Assembly (NCBI RefSeq): GCF_042683125.1
Contig: NZ_JBHUIY010000004.1
Span: 1 to 64,000, forward strand
Length of the DNA stretch: 64,000 nt
Reading direction: 5' to 3'
Source of the DNA: Phaeospirillum tilakii
Lineage (GTDB): Bacteria > Pseudomonadota > Alphaproteobacteria > Rhodospirillales > Magnetospirillaceae
The position numbers were made by a program, and so were the translations under genes. The notes under the pieces are model-generated. The model made no database searches, was not told where the DNA came from, and saw only the letters and a list, made by a program, of their open reading frames with translations. This document shows, piece after piece, positions 61,031-64,000 of the stretch; position 1 is the stretch's first letter, and each line of letters opens with the position of its first letter.

Positions 61031-61123
61031 GGTGGGTGCTCCGTTAAGGATCGCATCTGAAATATATGGTTCAAATGCAATAACTGCAACGGCATCGTCT
61101 TGGGGGGGGCTTGTGCCCCCCTG

Positions 61124-61170
61124 GCGCGGGCGCTGCCCGCACCCGCCAAGGGCCATGGGCCCTTGGATCC
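61124..61170. repeat. Half copy of the dispersed palindromic element (copy D)
   Basis: GCGGGCGCTGCCCGCACCCG followed by CCAAGGGCCATGGGCCCTTGG. Only one arm is present, directly after the response regulator stop. Confidence 0.65.
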
Positions 61171-61174
61171 CGGC

Positions 61175-61864
61175 TTACTGGGTCTGGATATGGACCGGTT
61201 CGACCGGCAGGCCCATCGCCTTGAGGTCGGCGAGGCGGTCGAGCAGGGCGCGGCCGAGGCGGCGGCCGGCGGGGACCACGTCGGTGCCGTCGGGGAAGCG
61301 GATCGGCGCCGCCAGGATCGAATCCTCCGGCACCTCGGCCAGGGGCAGGCTGATCGACGGGCCGGAGTCCGCGTCGGGGACCGGGGCGGCGGCGGGGCTG
61401 TCGCCTTCGCGCCAATGGACCAGCATGTCCTCGCGCGGGTTGATCAGGGCGTAGGCCTCGATCGGCTTGATGCTGCGCGGCGCCGCCAGCACCCGGGCGA
61501 TCTTGTCGCGCAGGGTGCCCTTGGCGATCGGCTTGGCGAGGAAGGCGTCGGCGTCGAGCGCCAGCGCCATCCCGATCAGGGCGCGGTCGGCATGGCCGGT
61601 CAGCAGCATCACCGGCAGGTCGCGTCGCACCCCGTCCACCCCCAGCCGGATCGCCTTCAGCAATTGCAGACCGTTGATCCCCGGCATGTTGAAGTCGGAA
61701 ATCAGCATCTTGATCCGGTTGGCGGTCGGCCCGGTCAGCTCGATCAGCGCCTCGGCGCTGCTGGCGACCGCCGTCACCCCGTCCGGCCAGTCCTCGCGCA
61801 GCATGCTGGCCACCATCCGGCGGCTGAAGGCTTCGTCGTCGGCGATCAATATCCGATCCGCCAT
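61175..61864 (-). CDS. Response regulator with unknown C-terminal domain
   Basis: 229 residues. The receiver (about 1-125) has I-L-I-A-D-D-E-A-F-S-R-R, L-I-S-D-F-N-M-P-G phospho-acceptor, V-M-L-L-T-G-H-A and F-L-A-K-P. The C-terminal 100 residues include I-N-P-R-E-D-M-L-V-H and A-P-I-R-F-P-D-G-T-D-V-V-P-A-G-R-R-L-G-R, and end in V-H-I-Q-T-Q; this part has no DNA-binding or enzymatic signature that I recognise. It may receive phosphate from the nearby hybrid kinase. Confidence 0.82.
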   Translation of the reverse strand: MADRILIADDEAFSRRMVASMLREDWPDGVTAVASSAEALIELTGPTANRIKMLISDFNMPGINGLQLLKAIRLGVDGVRRDLPVMLLTGHADRALIGMALALDADAFLAKPIAKGTLRDKIARVLAAPRSIKPIEAYALINPREDMLVHWREGDSPAAAPVPDADSGPSISLPLAEVPEDSILAAPIRFPDGTDVVPAGRRLGRALLDRLADLKAMGLPVEPVHIQTQ

Positions 61865-61975
61865 GGATCATCTCCGGTCGGTTGATGGGGAGGGGATTCC
61901 TCCTTCTATCACATTCCGCCAGTCCCATGCCACAGGCATAGCAAAACCACGACTATGGATATATAAGAAAAAAGA

Positions 61976-62020
61976 GGGGGGTCCGGGGCCTCGCCCCGGC
62001 CGGGTGCGGGCGGGAGCCCG
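61976..62020. repeat. Second GC-rich dispersed repeat, also at 36190-36240
   Basis: GGGGTCCGGGGCCTCGCCCC and following CGGGCGGGAGCCCG; the copy at 36190-36240 is in opposite orientation. Both are intergenic. Confidence 0.6.
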
Positions 62021-62043
62021 CCGACCGGCGCGGTCCGGGGGGC

Positions 62044-63501
62044 TCAGAGCCCGCCGAGACTGAGATATTTGATTTCGAGGAATTCCTCGATGCCGTGGCG
62101 CGAGCCCTCGCGGCCGAGGCCGGATTGTTTCATGCCGCCGAACGGGGCGACCTCGGTGGAGATGGCGGTATCGTTGATGCCGATGATGCCGTATTCGAGC
62201 GCGCGGGAGACGCGGGCGACCCGGCCGACGTCGCGGCTGAAGAAATAGGCGGCCAGCCCGTATTCGGTGTCGTTGGCGAGACGGACGGCTTCGGCCTCGC
62301 CGCCGAATCGCAGCAGCGGCGCGACCGGGCCGAAGATTTCCTCGCGGGTGATCGCCATCGCGGCGGTGACGCGGTCGAGCACGGTCGGCTCGAAGAAGGT
62401 GCCGCCGCGCGGGTGACGGCGGCCGCCGGTCAGCACCCGGGCGCCGCGTTCGACCGCGTCGGACAGCAGGCGTTCGACCTTGGCGACGGCGGCGGCGGAG
62501 ATCAGCGGCCCCTGCTGGCTGGCGGGGTCGCTGGCCGGCCCGACCCGCAGCGCGGCGGCGGCGGCGGCGAAGCGGGCGGCGAAGGCATCGTGGATGCCGT
62601 CCTGGACCAGGATGCGGTTGGCGCAGACGCAGGTCTGGCCGGAATTGCGGAACTTGCAGGCGAGGGCGCCGGCCACCGCCTGATCGAGGTCGGCGTCGTC
62701 GAACACGATCAGCGGGGCGTTGCCGCCCAACTCCAGGCTGAGCCGCTTGACGGTGTCGGCCGAGGCCCGCATCAGCAGCCGGCCGGTGGCGGTCGAGCCG
62801 GTGAAGCTGAGCTTGCGCACCACCGGGCTGGCGGTCAGTTCGGCGCCGATCGCGGCGGGGTCGGCGGTGGTGACGATGTTGAGCACCCCGGGCGGCAGGC
62901 CGGCGCGTTCGGCCAGCACCGCCAGCGCCAGCGCCGACAGCGGCGTCGCCTCGGCCGGCTTCAGCACCACGGTGCAGCCGGCGGCCAGGGCCGGGGCGCA
63001 TTTGCGGGTGATCATCGCGCTGGGGAAGTTCCACGGCGTGATGGCGGCGACCACCCCGACCGGCTGCTTGGTGACGAGGAGGCGCTTGCCGGCGGCGGGT
63101 TCGGGGATCACCTCGCCATAGACGCGGCGGCCTTCCTCGGCGAACCAGTCGAAAAAGCTGGCGCCGTAGGCGATCTCGCCGCGCGCCTCGGCCTGCGGCT
63201 TGCCCTGCTCGGCGCTGAGCAGGCGAGCGAGGTCGTCCTGGTGTTCGAGGATCAGTTCGGCCCAGCGGCGCAGGATGCGGCCGCGTTCGGCGGCGGTGCG
63301 GGCGGCCCAGGCGGGGAAGGCGCGTTCGGCGGCGGCGATGGCGCGGCGGGCGTCCTCGGGCCCGAGGGCGGGAACGGTGGCGATCTCGCGCCCGTCGGCG
63401 GGGTCGATCACCGCCAGGGTGGCGCCGGAGGCGGCGCCGCCCCATTGGCCGTCGATCAGGGTTTCGCGGCGCAGCAGGGACGGGTCGGCAAGGTCGGGCA
63501 T
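62044..63501 (-). CDS. gabD: NAD(P)-dependent aldehyde dehydrogenase, succinate-semialdehyde type
   Basis: 485 residues. P-W-N-F-P near residue 150, F-T-G-S-T near 228, E-L-G-G-N-A-P near 252 and catalytic Cys in G-Q-T-C-V-C near 286 are all present, as is E-E-I-F-G-P near 383. Start DPSLLRRETLIDGQW and the C-V-C-A-N-R sequence fit GabD-type succinate-semialdehyde dehydrogenase, converting succinate semialdehyde to succinate. Substrate not certain from sequence. Confidence 0.88.
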   Translation of the reverse strand: MPDLADPSLLRRETLIDGQWGGAASGATLAVIDPADGREIATVPALGPEDARRAIAAAERAFPAWAARTAAERGRILRRWAELILEHQDDLARLLSAEQGKPQAEARGEIAYGASFFDWFAEEGRRVYGEVIPEPAAGKRLLVTKQPVGVVAAITPWNFPSAMITRKCAPALAAGCTVVLKPAEATPLSALALAVLAERAGLPPGVLNIVTTADPAAIGAELTASPVVRKLSFTGSTATGRLLMRASADTVKRLSLELGGNAPLIVFDDADLDQAVAGALACKFRNSGQTCVCANRILVQDGIHDAFAARFAAAAAALRVGPASDPASQQGPLISAAAVAKVERLLSDAVERGARVLTGGRRHPRGGTFFEPTVLDRVTAAMAITREEIFGPVAPLLRFGGEAEAVRLANDTEYGLAAYFFSRDVGRVARVSRALEYGIIGINDTAISTEVAPFGGMKQSGLGREGSRHGIEEFLEIKYLSLGGL

Positions 63502-63526
63502 CGGGCGGGCTCCGGAATCACGGGCC

Positions 63527-64000
63527 TCACCGGCCGCGCGGCCGGTTGAGATCGAGCAGACCGAAGGTATCCGTTTCGAGCGTCGCCAGCACGCTGATTC
63601 GTGACGACAGATCGTCGAGATAGCCGGGTTCCAGCCCTTCGACCGGCTCGGTGCCCATCGCCTCGAGGGTGGCGCGGACCTCGGAGAAGGCCTGCTCCAG
63701 CCGGCGGGCGAGGCCGAGCCGGCACAGGCCGGAGGACAGGGTTTCCGCCACCACCCGGTCGATCTGGCGCACCCGGTCCGCCATCTGGCCGAGATGCAGT
63801 TCGACCCAGCGGCCGCGCACCTGATCGAGCACCTGATTGAAGCGGGCGCGCAGGCTGGCCTCGCCGCTCTGGTCGATTTCGCCCATCGCCAGCGAGATCA
63901 GGTTGCACAGCCGGATGGTGGCGTCGTTGAGGTCGTCGCCGATCCGGCGGCGTTCCCCCGCCGGCAGGCTGGTTTCGCCCAGGGCGCCGCGCAGCCGCTC
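63527..64000 (-). CDS. Unknown helical protein, C-terminal part (runs off window)
   Basis: The frame is open from the window edge to the stop at 63527 (157 codons). The visible part is Leu/Arg-rich helix with R-I-G-D-D-L-N-D-A-T-I-R-L-C-N-L-I, an L-A-R-R-L-E-Q-A-F-S-E-V segment and a V-L-A-T-L-E-T-D-T-F-G-L-L-D end. It sits 25 bp before the aldehyde dehydrogenase gene on the same strand. No family recognised; N-terminus not seen. Confidence 0.6.
   Translation of the reverse strand, partial: ERLRGALGETSLPAGERRRIGDDLNDATIRLCNLISLAMGEIDQSGEASLRARFNQVLDQVRGRWVELHLGQMADRVRQIDRVVAETLSSGLCRLGLARRLEQAFSEVRATLEAMGTEPVEGLEPGYLDDLSSRISVLATLETDTFGLLDLNRPRGR

Overview
The window is GC-rich DNA from an alphaproteobacterium, most likely a Rhodospirillales/Rhodospirillaceae-type bacterium. 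That is an inference from GC content, the [FeFe]-hydrogenase maturation genes, the Mg-type HemB and overall gene style; no rRNA or marker gene fixes the genus. It splits into a prophage right arm (1 to about 23,950) and bacterial chromosome (about 23,950 to 64,000).

Prophage (1-23,950). The left edge lies inside the phage. Leftward late genes run from small and large terminase through portal, Bbp19-like protein, scaffold, Bbp17-like capsid and Bbp16-like cement protein to tail-assembly proteins, the gene order of BPP-1-like podoviruses. A protein with a DUF2829/Tad2 (anti-Thoeris) domain sits among them. Upstream is a leftward early module: Cro-like regulator, small proteins, RusA-like resolvase, SF2 helicase, C5 methyltransferase with an open second frame, and a replication initiator carrying eight TGCGTCG iterons (candidate origin). 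The immunity region has a CI-like repressor, two clusters of a 14-bp palindromic operator (2 + 3 copies), and a probable two-gene accessory pair (AT-rich membrane coiled-coil protein and a lipoprotein). Rightward genes encode small proteins, a ClpX-type zinc-finger protein, a RecE-like exonuclease, a Gp3-like protein, a DnaQ-like exonuclease, excisionase and a tyrosine integrase next to the 3' end of tRNA-Val(CAC), the likely attachment site.

Chromosome (24-36 kb). A REC-PAS-PAS-GGDEF-EAL protein with its single-domain response regulator; a phosphoglycolate phosphatase fused to an HPt-like domain; glmU-glmS; a Nu-class GST; and a DUF2946 / OprC-NosA-type copper receptor / TonB operon. The GST and copper genes lie between glmS and a decayed second copy of the glmS 3' end, which suggests insertion at glmS.

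Uncharacterised cluster (36.5-43 kb). Six co-directional genes: a SAM methyltransferase, an NTF2-like protein with a Tyr-Phe-rich tail, a GT9-like protein, a GT-B glycosyltransferase, a divergent isoprenyl-diphosphate-synthase-like protein (DDAID) and a single-domain terpene-cyclase-like protein with a DxDD motif. This is the best candidate for an undescribed system: a prenylated or terpenoid, glycosylated product, possibly built on a peptide.

Remaining chromosome (43-64 kb). hydG-aspA-hydF-hydE (hydrogenase maturation; no hydrogenase in the window), a chemotaxis receptor, a PPTKFG-tagged putative nuclease toxin, hemB, metY, uvrA, a large hybrid histidine kinase, an HTH antitoxin with a truncated PIN toxin, a response regulator, an aldehyde dehydrogenase (gabD-like) and a partial unknown gene. 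Long palindromic dispersed repeats occupy several intergenic gaps.
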